Shown: one piece after another, positions 35,912 to 45,400 of the stretch | How the letters are laid out: the number at the start of each line of letters is the position of its first letter | Numbering within the stretch: position 1 is the first letter of the stretch | Notes under the pieces: generated by a model | Database searches by the model: none | What the model was told of the DNA's origin: nothing | The model's input: the letters and a program-made list of their open reading frames with translations, nothing else | Made by a program: the position numbers and the translations under genes | Assembly (NCBI GenBank): GCA_003158175.1 | Contig: PMHJ01000037.1 | Coordinates: 713 to 64,712 of the forward strand | Length of the DNA: 64,000 bases | Origin: Candidatus Cybelea septentrionalis | Lineage (GTDB): Bacteria > Vulcanimicrobiota > Vulcanimicrobiia > Vulcanimicrobiales > Vulcanimicrobiaceae | Direction of reading: 5' to 3'

Positions 35912-37177
35912 GTGCAGTTTATCGACGAGGCCGAGATTGAAGTGGCCGCCGGGGACGGCGGCGATGGCATCGTCGCCTGGCGCCGCGAGAAATACGTGCC
36001 GAAGGGCGGCCCAGCGGGCGGGGACGGCGGTCACGGCGGCACCATCTACCTCGAAGCGACCCCCGAGATATCCACCCTCGTAGAGTTCCGGTTCAGACGC
36101 AGCTTCTCGGCCGAAGCCGGCAAGGCCGGCGGAACCTCGAAGAAGTCCGGCCGAAGCGGGGTCGATTTGACGATCGCCGTTCCCGTTGGAACGCTGGTCT
36201 ACCGGCGACTCGGCGAGTCACCCGAAGCCCTGCTCACCGATTTGGCGGAGCCCGGCGCTCGCATCGTGGTGGCAAAAGGCGGTCGGGGCGGCCTGGGCAA
36301 TCAACATTTCGCCACCAGCGTTCGTCAGGCGCCGCGCTTTGCCGAACACGGCGAACCCGGCGAGCGCGCGCATCTGCGCCTCGAGCTGCGACTGCTCGCC
36401 GATTGCGGCATCATTGGCGTCCCCAATGCCGGCAAGTCCACGCTGCTCTCGGTCGTCTCGTCGGCGCGCCCAAAAATTGCGGATTATCCGTTTACGACGC
36501 TCGAACCTCAGCTCGGCGTCGTCCGCGTCTCCGATGAAGAATCGTTCGTAATGGTGGACGTCCCGGGTTTGGTAGAAGGCGCACACCATGGCACGGGCCT
36601 CGGCGATCTCTTCCTCAAACACGTCGAGCGAACGCGTATTTTACTGCACTTGCTCGACGGATCGAAACCGCTCCCCGAGATTCTTGCCGACAAGCAAATC
36701 ATCGAACGAGAGCTAGCCGCGTGGAATCCTCGATTGGCTGACAAGCCGACGCTGGTCGTGCTCAATAAACTCGATCTACCGAACGCGCGCGACTCTTTGC
36801 CGGAGCTGCGCGCACTCTTTCCGGAACTGCGGGCGATCAGCGCTGCGACGCACGCGGGCGTGCGAGAGCTCGTGCTCGATACATGGCGCGCGATCGAATC
36901 GGCGCCGTTGCCGGAGATCGTCGCGCAAGAGCCGGTTCGAATCGAGCTGCGCGATCCCGATGCGTTTTCGATCGAGCGTGGTGCCGACGGCGAGTTCGTC
37001 ATCACCGGCGAGCGCGTCGAACGTCTTGCGGCGATAACGGACTTCGACTCCGATGAAGGTATGGCGCGCTTCGAGCGAGCGTTGGGAAAGATGGGTGTGG
37101 AGAAGCGGCTGGCAGAACTCGGCGCCGTGCCGGGAGACACGGTCCGGATCGGATCGTACGAGTTCACGTATTCATGA
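35912..37177 (+). CDS. obgE: GTPase ObgE/CgtA
   Basis: 421 residues, GTG start with Shine-Dalgarno GAAGGTAGG. The N-terminal Obg fold is Gly-rich (VAAGDGGDGIVAWRREKYVP, GGPAGGDGGHGG). The G domain has G1 GVPNAGKSTLL (near residue 170), G2/G3 with DVPGLVEGA, and G4 NKLD. The C-terminal ~95 residues form an OCT domain (RIELRDPDAFSIERGADGEF) ending in YEFTYS. ObgE is a ribosome-assembly and stress-linked GTPase. The stop overlaps the nadD start (ATGA). Confidence 0.97.
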   Translation: MQFIDEAEIEVAAGDGGDGIVAWRREKYVPKGGPAGGDGGHGGTIYLEATPEISTLVEFRFRRSFSAEAGKAGGTSKKSGRSGVDLTIAVPVGTLVYRRLGESPEALLTDLAEPGARIVVAKGGRGGLGNQHFATSVRQAPRFAEHGEPGERAHLRLELRLLADCGIIGVPNAGKSTLLSVVSSARPKIADYPFTTLEPQLGVVRVSDEESFVMVDVPGLVEGAHHGTGLGDLFLKHVERTRILLHLLDGSKPLPEILADKQIIERELAAWNPRLADKPTLVVLNKLDLPNARDSLPELRALFPELRAISAATHAGVRELVLDTWRAIESAPLPEIVAQEPVRIELRDPDAFSIERGADGEFVITGERVERLAAITDFDSDEGMARFERALGKMGVEKRLAELGAVPGDTVRIGSYEFTYS

Positions 37178-37785
37178 GAATCGGGGTCTTCGGTGGAACG
37201 TTCGATCCAGTTCACAACGCGCATCTCTTCGTCGCCGAGTCGGCGCGGATTCTGGAGCGACTGGATCGCGTGCTGTTCGTCCCAACGAGCAATCATCACT
37301 ACCGCGACGAACCCCAAGCCGATGCGGCGCACCGTTGCGCAATGGTCTTGGGCGCAATAGCGAGCAATGCGGGCTTTGCGCTCGAAGACGCCGATTTGCG
37401 CGAGAGCGCCACCGGTTACACTGCGGATCTGCTGCCGCGCTTGCATGCGAAATACCCCCAGGCCAAGCTAACGTTTATTATCGGAGCCGATTCGCTGGTG
37501 AACGCGCCTTGGATGCGCTTCGACGAAGTGCTGCGGTCCTTAGAGCGGTTCGTCATCGCGCCGCGGCCCGGCGTTCGAGCCGATGCGCTCGCGCGCGTCA
37601 TCGCCGCAGTCCCCGCCCCGCTGCGCGAGCGCTTCAGCAGCTTGAACATTCCCGAGATTCCGGAGTCGGCAACCTTGGTCCGGACGTTGATTTCTCAGGG
37701 CCGCAGCATCCGTTATCTCGTGCCCGAACCCGTTTGGCATTACATCGTGGCACACCGACTGTATGGATTCGATGCCGGTGGGTAG
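37174..37785 (+). CDS. nadD: Nicotinate-nucleotide adenylyltransferase NadD
   Basis: 203 residues, ATG start overlapping the obgE stop. The nucleotidyltransferase signature GGTFDPVHNAHLF is at residues 6-18, with FVPTSNHHYRD and the C-terminal ESATLVRTLISQG (ISST.R-like). It converts nicotinate mononucleotide to deamido-NAD. The obg-nadD order is conserved in many bacteria. The last 23 bases overlap the next gene. Confidence 0.96.
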   Translation: MRIGVFGGTFDPVHNAHLFVAESARILERLDRVLFVPTSNHHYRDEPQADAAHRCAMVLGAIASNAGFALEDADLRESATGYTADLLPRLHAKYPQAKLTFIIGADSLVNAPWMRFDEVLRSLERFVIAPRPGVRADALARVIAAVPAPLRERFSSLNIPEIPESATLVRTLISQGRSIRYLVPEPVWHYIVAHRLYGFDAGG

Positions 37786-38191
37786 CAGTCGCGCGATCCT
37801 CGTCGCGCTTATCGGCGCGTCGCTCGGCGCTTGCGCGGGTTCGCAAGCTCCGGACGATGCAGCCGTCTGCGCGGCATTTTCCGCCCAACGCTCCGGCGTT
37901 GAAGTCGTGGCGCGGGGGAGGGTCACTCGCGTCCTAGGAGTGCAAGCTGGACGTAGCAGTCCGCACGAGGGCTTTCTGTTGCGGCTCGATTCCGGCTGCG
38001 CCCTCGTCGTGCGCGTAGAGGTCAACACCGACTTTACCGGTACGATTCCGCTCTCGATCGGCAGCGTCGTCCTAGTCAAAGGCGACTACGAGTACTATTC
38101 GCGCGGCGGCGTCATCCACTGGACGCACCGCGATCCGCGTGGCCGCCATGAAAACGGATACGTCGACGTAAACGGGACGATGTACTATTAG
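37763..38191 (+). CDS. DUF3465 lipoprotein
   Basis: 142 residues; an ATG three codons later may be the true start. Lipobox LGAC near residue 24 marks a lipoprotein. The domain (VVARGRVTRVLGVQAG, FLLRLDSGCALVVRVE, IHWTHRDPRGRHENGYVDV) matches DUF3465, a small OB-like family of unknown function often found singly in Proteobacteria. Its start lies inside nadD, which suggests co-transcription. No link to NAD or nucleotide metabolism can be read from sequence. Confidence 0.85.
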   Translation: MDSMPVGSSRAILVALIGASLGACAGSQAPDDAAVCAAFSAQRSGVEVVARGRVTRVLGVQAGRSSPHEGFLLRLDSGCALVVRVEVNTDFTGTIPLSIGSVVLVKGDYEYYSRGGVIHWTHRDPRGRHENGYVDVNGTMYY

Positions 38192-38226
38192 TAGTTCTAG
38201 GCTCAAACGTAGCGATTGGATTTAGC

Positions 38227-38826
38227 GTGCGTCTCTCTCGGATCGTCCTCGCCAGCCAATCTCCCCGACGGCTGGAACTGCTGCGTTCACTCGGTTTCAT
38301 CGTCGATGTGGCGGCAAGCGGCTACGCGGAAATGCCGCTGCCCGGCGTTTCGCCAGCCGATCTCGCCTCGTATCACGCGAGGGAAAAACTTCGCGCAACG
38401 CTCGCGACGCATGGCCGGCCGTTCGACGTCCCGGTTCTCGCCGCCGATACCGTAGTAGATCTCGACGGCGCGCCGCTGGGCAAACCGTCCGATTTGGCGG
38501 ACGCCGCGCGAATGCTGGAATCGCTGTCGGGCCGGGAACACGTCGTCCACACGGCGTTTGCGCTGGCGGTCCCGAGCAGCGCGACTTGGACCGAAGAGCG
38601 CTCGTCCACCCGCGTGAGCTTTTATCCGCTGGAGGCCGGCGAGATCGCCGAATACCTGGCTACCGGCGAGTCGCTGGACAAAGCGGGTGCCTACGGCATC
38701 CAAGGGCGCGCCGCGTCGTTGGTGAAGGCGATTGAGGGCGACTTCTACACCGTCATGGGTTTGCCGCTCGGCCGCCTCGTGCGAACGCTGCGGGTGTTGG
38801 GATTTACGCTTCCAATCGCGAAATAG
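38227..38826 (+). CDS. maf: Maf-family nucleoside triphosphate pyrophosphatase
   Basis: 199 residues, GTG start. Maf signatures are present: RIVLASQSPRRLELLRSLGF at the N-terminus, PVLAADTVVDLDGAPLGKP with the catalytic Asp, and YLATGESLDKAGAYGIQGRA. The enzyme hydrolyses non-canonical nucleotides (dTTP/UTP or modified pyrimidines) and in several bacteria is linked to the mre genes. Here mreC follows within 36 bases. Confidence 0.95.
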   Translation: MRLSRIVLASQSPRRLELLRSLGFIVDVAASGYAEMPLPGVSPADLASYHAREKLRATLATHGRPFDVPVLAADTVVDLDGAPLGKPSDLADAARMLESLSGREHVVHTAFALAVPSSATWTEERSSTRVSFYPLEAGEIAEYLATGESLDKAGAYGIQGRAASLVKAIEGDFYTVMGLPLGRLVRTLRVLGFTLPIAK

Positions 38827-38861
38827 CCGTCGCCACAACTTGGTCGGAGAGCGGAGCGGTC

Positions 38862-39665
38862 ATCTTCACGTATAGAGACGAACGAAAACTTTTCGCGCTG
38901 ATTAGCATCATCATCGTCGCGGGGCTGCTCGCCCTGCTTCAGATCGGAGCGCAGCGCGCGGGCGCCGCTAGCCCGATCTCGACGGTCGCGAACTCAGTCT
39001 TTGGCGTTGCCGAAAGCGCGATCGCGGCGGCCGTCGGGGGTGTTCGCGGTTTAGCTGCGGCAATCGTCGCGCTGCCTGGCCTCGAAACCGATGTGACGCG
39101 TCTGCGGGCGCGCAACGAGCGCCTGATCGAAGAGAACGACCGGCTTCACGAGCTCGCTTCGACATATGCCGCACAAAGTGGGCTTCGCTCAATCGTGGAC
39201 CTCTATCGCGGCGTCGAGGCGCGTGTGATCGGGTTTCCGCCCGAGAACGAGTCTCGCGCCGTGACGATCGACAAGGGCTCCCTGGCCGGAGTTCGCGCCG
39301 ATGAAGGGGTGCTCGCGGCCGGCGGCGTGGTTGGCCGTGTCGTTGCAGTGGGTCCGTTGTCGAGTACGGTCGTGCTCGTTACCGATTACACCAGCCGCAT
39401 CCCCGCGGTAGTGCGACGGGGCCGCTGGTGGGGAATTGCGCGCGGAAATCTCACGAGCGTCGTCGTCGACTACATCGAGCAGGACGCGCCGTTGCGTGTC
39501 GGCGACGTCGTGGTGACGGGCGAAGGTCGATCGTTCCATTCCGGCCTTCCAATCGGCACCGTGATCCAAATCGAGCGTGGTAATGCGACGCTCTCTCAAA
39601 CCGTCGTGTTGCGGCCTTCCATCGATCTCGGTGCCCTCGATCGCGTTGTCGTCGTTCCGAAGTAA
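38862..39665 (+). CDS. mreC: Cell-shape protein MreC, apparent AUC start
   Basis: 267 residues if started at the ATC at 38862. No ATG, GTG or TTG exists in frame ahead of the N-terminal helix; the first one, GTG 39093, would delete the membrane span and part of the coiled coil. Upstream of 38862 there is GGAG with a 5-base spacer. The protein reads IFTYRDERKLFALISIIIVA (signal anchor), a coiled coil (TRLRARNERLIEENDRLHEL) and the MreC beta-barrel domain (VIGFPPENESRAVTIDKGSL, VGDVVVTGEGRSFHSGLPIG). MreC scaffolds the elongasome with MreD and PBP2. Identity is firm; the start codon is inference. Confidence 0.9.
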   Translation: MFTYRDERKLFALISIIIVAGLLALLQIGAQRAGAASPISTVANSVFGVAESAIAAAVGGVRGLAAAIVALPGLETDVTRLRARNERLIEENDRLHELASTYAAQSGLRSIVDLYRGVEARVIGFPPENESRAVTIDKGSLAGVRADEGVLAAGGVVGRVVAVGPLSSTVVLVTDYTSRIPAVVRRGRWWGIARGNLTSVVVDYIEQDAPLRVGDVVVTGEGRSFHSGLPIGTVIQIERGNATLSQTVVLRPSIDLGALDRVVVVPK

Positions 39666-40173
39666 GCCTCACGTAGCGCCGTTTGCCGGACCGCGGTGGT
39701 ACGTGGCGGCAGCGTGGCTTTCGTTAGCAATCATCGCTCAAGCCACGCTCGTGCACGCTCTTGCAATTCGCAGCGTCGTGCCGAGCTTCGTCTTGGTGGT
39801 CGTCGTCTGGTACGCAATCCGGGTGGACGCGCGCCGCGCAGCAGTCTACGGTCTGGTCGCGGGGCTCTGCGAAGACGCGCTCTCGGCCGGAACGGGAGCT
39901 GCGTGGATGATTTCGACATGCAGCAGCGCCATCGTCGCGAGTATGCTGTCGCGGGGTTTTTTTTCCGATTCCATTCCGCTAGTCAGCGCGATCACCGTGC
40001 TCGTCACGCTGTTGCGCGCACTGATTTTTTGGGCCGCGATGGCATTGGGCGGATATCCCCCGGGCCTTGGGTCGATGCATCTGCGTGAAGCGCTCTTTGA
40101 GTCTTTGCTCAACGGCGCGGTCGTCGTCGCCGCCATGCTAACCGTTCGCCGTTTCGACGCACTGCGGCGATGA
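39646..40173 (+). CDS. mreD: Cell-shape membrane protein MreD
   Basis: About 175 residues from the TTG at 39646; GTG codons further upstream in mreC are alternatives. It overlaps the mreC end by 20 bases. Five or six hydrophobic helices fill the sequence (WYVAAAWLSLAIIAQATLVH, SVVPSFVLVVVVWYAIR), with the MreD-typical GLVAGLCEDALSAGTGAAWM. MreD is an integral membrane elongasome component. The stop overlaps the mrdA start (ATGA). Confidence 0.9.
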   Translation: MSSFRSKPHVAPFAGPRWYVAAAWLSLAIIAQATLVHALAIRSVVPSFVLVVVVWYAIRVDARRAAVYGLVAGLCEDALSAGTGAAWMISTCSSAIVASMLSRGFFSDSIPLVSAITVLVTLLRALIFWAAMALGGYPPGLGSMHLREALFESLLNGAVVVAAMLTVRRFDALRR

Positions 40174-42026
40174 TGCAGCGGCGCGACTTACGGGTAACGG
40201 CGTGGCGTCTTCCAGCGTGGCGACTGACGGCCTTCGCGGCGACCGTCGTGATCGCGCTCGCCGCCCTGACAGCTCGACTCGTCCAAATACAGCTCTTTGA
40301 GGGCGGTTCGTATCGCGCGCAGGCCCTGGCAAACCAGATCCGTCTCATTCCCGTCGCCGCGCCGCGCGGAATAATTGTCGATCGCCGCGGCACCATTCTC
40401 GCGCGCAGCCGCCCTTCGTTCGTCGTTGCGCTGATTCCATCGGAGGTTAACGACCTCGAGAGCGAGCTTACGTCACTCGCGGGAATCATCCATGTGAGTA
40501 AGGCGTCGCTCACGCGCCGGTTGTTGCATCACCGGGGTATTGATTACCCGAGCTTTGCGGCGGTCGCAGCGAACGAACCCTACGGCCCGGTGGTGCTTGC
40601 AACAAATTTGCCGGTACCGACCGTGGCCCGCCTATCGGAGGTTCTCACGGACCTTCCCGGCGTCGACCTCGAAGTTCAGCCAATTCGCGATTATCCGGAA
40701 GGCGCGCTGGGTTCGCATCTGATCGGTTACGTCGGAGCGATTACTCAGGACGAGTTCGAGCGCCGCAAGTTCGAAGGATACTCGCCCAACGACGTGATCG
40801 GCAAGGACGGCCTGGAGATCACCTACGATGACTATCTGCGCGGCAGGCCCGGTGGCGAACGTGTCGTCGTCGACGCGACGGGCGCCGTCGTTTCGAACGT
40901 TAGGCTCGGAGCGAGACCCGCGGTGCCGGGCGACACGCTGATCACCAACGTCGATTGGAGGCTTCAGCGCATCGTCGAAGTGGCACTTGCGGATGGGTTG
41001 CGCGCGGCCGGGCGGGGGCACAGGCTTTCCGGCGCGGTCGTGGCGGAGGATCCTTGGACCGGCGGGATTCTCGCACTTGCAAGCTATCCAAACTACAATC
41101 CAAACGACTTCGCCGGCGATCGCTGGAAGCGGGTAAGCTTCGACCTGACCGATTCGTCGCAGCCACTTTTCGATCGCGCGATCGCCGCCGCAACTCCGAC
41201 CGGTTCCACGTTCAAAATGGTCACGGGATCCGCAGCGCTGACCGAAGGCGTCGTGAAGGTCGATCAGATCATCGACGACACCGGGGGCTGGAACTGCGGC
41301 GGTTACTACGCGCGCGACATTGCCGCGGGAGGCCTCGGAGATACGACCTTCGTTCCGGCGCTTGCGGCGTCGAGCGACGGTTATTTCTTTCGTTTGGCGT
41401 GGTGGCTGGGTAACGCCCGTTTACGTAAATATGCGCTGGCTTTCGGGCTCGACGCGAAGAGCGGGATCGACCTTCCCGGCGAGAACGAAGGGAACTGGCC
41501 GACGAACGCTTGGGAGCTCCGTGCCTTCGGGGTTCCGATGGAGCCCAGCGAAGCTTGTTTCTTGGGTATTGGGCAAGGCGCGATGCAAGCCACGCCGTTG
41601 CAGATGGTCAACATCGCCTCGGCGGTTATTAATGGAGGCACCCTCTACCGGCCGCAACTCGTTCGCGAGATACGCGATCCAAACGGCGGGCTCATCATTC
41701 GGTTCGCTCCGCGAGTCATTCGCCACGTTCCCGTCACCCCGTCGGCTCTCGGCGCGGTGCGCGAGGGAATGGCGAAGGTAACCGACCCAGGTGGAACTGC
41801 GTACGGGTTGGCGATCGACGGTTTACCGTATTCCGGTAAGACCGGGACGGTCGAAACCGCCGGAGGGAACGGTCCCAACACGACGTGGTTCGTCGCGTGG
41901 GCGCCCACGACTCACCCGCAATTCGCGCTGGCCGTCTTTGTCGATCGCAGCGGGGGCTACGGCGCCACGGTCGCGGCGCCGATCGCGCGTGAGATCTTGG
42001 TGAAGTACTTCAACAAGAAACCGTAA
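40170..42026 (+). CDS. mrdA: Penicillin-binding protein 2 (elongasome transpeptidase)
   Basis: 618 residues, ATG-ATG start. Signal anchor near 17-38, pedestal dimer domain (GIIVDRRGTILARS, YPEGALGSHLIGYVG), then the transpeptidase: active-site S346-T-F-K, SSDGYFF as the SxD-type second motif, and K557-T-G-T. This class B PBP crosslinks peptidoglycan during cell elongation together with RodA. mreB and rodA are not in the window. The gene ends convergently 10 bases from the HEAT-like gene. Confidence 0.96.
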   Translation: MMQRRDLRVTAWRLPAWRLTAFAATVVIALAALTARLVQIQLFEGGSYRAQALANQIRLIPVAAPRGIIVDRRGTILARSRPSFVVALIPSEVNDLESELTSLAGIIHVSKASLTRRLLHHRGIDYPSFAAVAANEPYGPVVLATNLPVPTVARLSEVLTDLPGVDLEVQPIRDYPEGALGSHLIGYVGAITQDEFERRKFEGYSPNDVIGKDGLEITYDDYLRGRPGGERVVVDATGAVVSNVRLGARPAVPGDTLITNVDWRLQRIVEVALADGLRAAGRGHRLSGAVVAEDPWTGGILALASYPNYNPNDFAGDRWKRVSFDLTDSSQPLFDRAIAAATPTGSTFKMVTGSAALTEGVVKVDQIIDDTGGWNCGGYYARDIAAGGLGDTTFVPALAASSDGYFFRLAWWLGNARLRKYALAFGLDAKSGIDLPGENEGNWPTNAWELRAFGVPMEPSEACFLGIGQGAMQATPLQMVNIASAVINGGTLYRPQLVREIRDPNGGLIIRFAPRVIRHVPVTPSALGAVREGMAKVTDPGGTAYGLAIDGLPYSGKTGTVETAGGNGPNTTWFVAWAPTTHPQFALAVFVDRSGGYGATVAAPIAREILVKYFNKKP

Positions 42027-42035
42027 GCGGCGCGA

Positions 42036-42401
42036 TTATGCGAGCAGCTCGAGGCTTGCCGTGATACTGTCGGCGCGGCCGCCCGGGTGTTCCGAAAGGA
42101 AACGTTCGAGCGGTGCGGTTCGTCCGGCCGTGGTTAGCGCGTGAGCTGCAGCCAAAGCAACGGGTTCGCACGGGTCGTCGAGCGCGCGCTCGAGCAAACG
42201 CAGCGAGGAGGGATCGTCGAGCGTCGCAATTGCAAAAATGAACTCGCAACGTTCGGCATTGGAAAGATTACCGAATTCGTCGATCAGCCGATCGGCATCG
42301 CTTTTGCGCCGCGGCCGAGCGAGCGCGTATGCTACCGAGACCGCTGCGATCAGAAGCACGAGAACCAGCGTAACGGCGAGCATCGGGAGCCTAGTGCCCA
42401 C
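42036..42401 (-). CDS. Membrane-anchored HEAT-like helical-repeat protein
   Basis: About 121 residues from a GTG at 42401 that shares a base with the upstream stop (TAGTG); the ATG at 42383 is an alternative. One membrane helix (MLAVTLVLVLLIAAVSVAYA) precedes two to three helical repeats of HEAT/PBS type (LDDPSSLRLLERALDDPCEP, VALAAAHALTTAGRTAPLER). Likely cytoplasmic repeats held at the inner membrane. Translational coupling to the DUF11 protein suggests they work together. Function unknown. Confidence 0.75.
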   Translation of the reverse strand: MGTRLPMLAVTLVLVLLIAAVSVAYALARPRRKSDADRLIDEFGNLSNAERCEFIFAIATLDDPSSLRLLERALDDPCEPVALAAAHALTTAGRTAPLERFLSEHPGGRADSITASLELLA

Positions 42402-45400
42402 TAGGCCATCGAGTGCAGGGAAGCGGCCATTGCCTCGAGTGCGGCATCGAGCCGCGAATCGTCGCGATGCTGCAGTGCATCGATGAACGCGTTGGAGTCG
42501 GAATCCTCGAAGCCGTCTAAGGCCTCGAGCAGCAGCGCGCGGTAATTCGCACAGGCGGACGTTTCGTCGGGCAAAAGCCGCGCGAGCGCTGCCCAAGGAA
42601 GCGCCGTGGCTAGCTGCGCCTGCGCAAATCGCTCGCCGAGATCTCGCAACTCCGTAGGATCGAAACTGCCTCGCAGCGTGAGTGCGGCGGTCGGAGCCTC
42701 CGCCGGCACGCCGCGCGCGGCACCGGCCTCCTGCACGAGGCGTTCGAGCGTGGAACGCAGCGACGGCGTTTCGACGTCGCGCGCCGTAAGAACGTAAAGC
42801 GGCAGCCGAAGCTTGATGAAAAGCCGATCGAGCTCTTCGCGAAGCAGTTCGCGCGTCGCCCCCAGCGCGCTGCAGCGGCCGTCGCCGACGCCTTCTGGAA
42901 GAAAGCCGCGCACTGCAAACAAATGCGTGATCAAGCCGCGAAAGCGCGCCTCGCGCAAGAGACGTAACGTGCGGCCGAGACGATCGGGTGTAAACGCGAC
43001 GATCGTTCCCGTCGCGTCGGTCGTCTCGAAAACCTCGGGTCGTACCTCTTCGACGTCGCCGTCGGGTGCGGCCGAGAGTTGCGCGAGGGGGTGAGAACCA
43101 TTGCTGTCTGCAACCGGAGTTGCCGGCGGGAGCTGCAGGAACCGGTCCTCCGAAAGCGCTCGGGGATGTGCGGCCAGAGCCGGCCCGAGCACTCCGTCGA
43201 GTCCGAAGGGCAAACCCGGAATGGCATTCGCGAAGATCGGCGTCGCGCGGATGCGTAGCTGCGCGGAAGCGATTTCGTCGTCGCGTTCGCCGTCGTAGCG
43301 AATATGCGCCACGTGCGCGATCGACGTGCCGGCGGGCAATGCATTGTGAACGACGCTCCGCCAGCGAATCGTCGCTTCGACGCCGGGATCGACGTCGTTG
43401 AGTACGATGCCCCGCGCACCGGAAAACGGCGGAAGCGCTCCCGAATCGCGTATCGGCACGTCGTTGACCGTCGTCGAGTTGGGAACGTAGATGAGCGATT
43501 CCGGCGCGACGATTGCGATCTGCGCGATGCGAGCCGTGCCGTCCCCACCATTGCGAACGTGCAGTAACCATTCGACGGTTTCGCCGGGATCGACGGTGTC
43601 GGCCGGTTCGCTTTGGAAGCTGCCGGTCGAGAAATCCGGCTCGGCGCTCGTGGCGATGGTCAAAGGTTCCAGCGGCACCGGCAGCATTCCGTCCGCAGTA
43701 AGCAAAGCATCGACGGTAACGGGCCAATCCTTGGCTAGTCCGCGCAATAGGCGCAATCCCAACCGGGCTCGTGCATGTGCGGCCGGAGCGAGTTCTCCGA
43801 AGAGAAGCGACGATTTCTCGCGCGTTGCTCCATCGACGCTTTCGAGCCGCGCCTCCGGCGAGATGTAGCAGCGTAAGGAGACGTTGTGCGCTGTGTCCGT
43901 GCCGATATTGGTCACGATGACGTCGACGTCGGCGAGTTGATTCGGGCGCAACACGGATTGGGCGCCAAGCTCCAGTCGCGACGTTTCACGTTCAAAGGCC
44001 GGATGAGAGTCGACGCGCCAGAGCGCGTTCGGCAGCTGAGTCTCGCCGAGCTCGCGCGTGTGCAGGCTGGCACCAATGCGCAGCTCGCGTGCGTTGGCAA
44101 ACGGTGAAGGCGCACGGGCGCGAATCGTCAGACGGCGCACTTCATATGCTTCGAGGATGCCCAGCTCGACGGTGTCGGGCGAATCGGCGGAGCGGCCCTC
44201 GAGCGCAAGCCGGCGGCCACTTTCGAAAACGGCCACGTCGTCAAGCGCCGGCTCAATATGGAGGTGGAGCACGCCGTCGTTTGCGTCGGCGCTACCGTCG
44301 TTTTCGAGCACGATGGCAGCTTCGAGCGCGCCCCCTGGAACGACGATCGCACTACCCACGCGCGTCAACCCGTTGCGCCGTGGCGAAAAGGCCGGTTTCG
44401 AACGCACTTGGATGCTGCACTCCAGGCGTCGCGACGAGGCCGGGGGGTCGTCCCAATCGAGCACTGCCGCTACACTCACCACGCTCTTATCGACGAGGGG
44501 AGAAGTGAGAACGCCGTCGACGCAGAGCGTCACGCATTGTTCTGCGTCGATCGAGCCGAGTTGGAATCGAAGCGGATCCTTGCGCCGCTCGCGGACCGGG
44601 CGCCCATCGATCGTCGCGCCGCCGCGCACGAAGAAGAGATGGTCGGGAAGCTCGAGGCGCGCGCTCACACGCTGCGCCGCGGCACTTCCGGCGTTAAATG
44701 CGGTTAGCGTAAGCCGTATGCGTTGACCCGGGCGAACGCCCTGCGCCGGGTCGGCCGAGAACGAGGTTCGATCGTCGTCGAAGCCCGGAGCCGATACTAC
44801 GGTCAGCGATGCAGGATCGAGCGAAAAGGCCGCCGTCTCTTGCGATGCCGCCTCGGCTCTCGCGACGATCTGAGTCCCGCCCGGCAAGGGCGCGTCGATC
44901 GCCACCCGGTAGACCAGCGTCGCCGATGCGCGGGCGGGAAGAGAGCGCAGGACAACCGGCGCATACGTGCGGTCGAAGGATGCGCCAAGCTCGCGCTCGA
45001 TCTCGCGCCCGTTGACCCGTGCCGACCCGGCAACGTAGGCGGTGTATTCGGGGATCGGAGAGACCACGACGACGTCGCGTGCGGTCGACTCACCCGCGTT
45101 GTGAATGCGAATCGTTACCTGTGCCTGCGAGCCGGGAACGGCGTCGCGCGCCGCCTCGATCGAGATACAGGTCAGCGCGTTTGCCAGCTGCGGTTTGCTG
45201 CGCGCAACCAACCGCACGACGTTGGAGCCGACGCACGGCAGCTCGAAGGAGGCAACCGCCGCCTGCAACTCGACCGTCGTCCCGTTTTCGATTGCTCCGG
45301 CGACGCTGTATGCGATCTCGATTCGCCGCTCTTCATCCGGAAGCACGTCTCCGACGAGAGCTCCGCCGCGCGAAAGCAGGGGGGAGTTGCCGAGTTCGTC

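Noticed and set aside
36938-36956. GGTTCGAATC, resembling a tRNA T-loop
   Set aside because: Lies in frame inside obgE and has no matching acceptor, D or anticodon arms.
43982-43997. Second parS-like word CGTTTCACGTTCAAAG
   Set aside because: Only about 11 of 16 matches, not palindromic, and lies inside the DUF11 gene.
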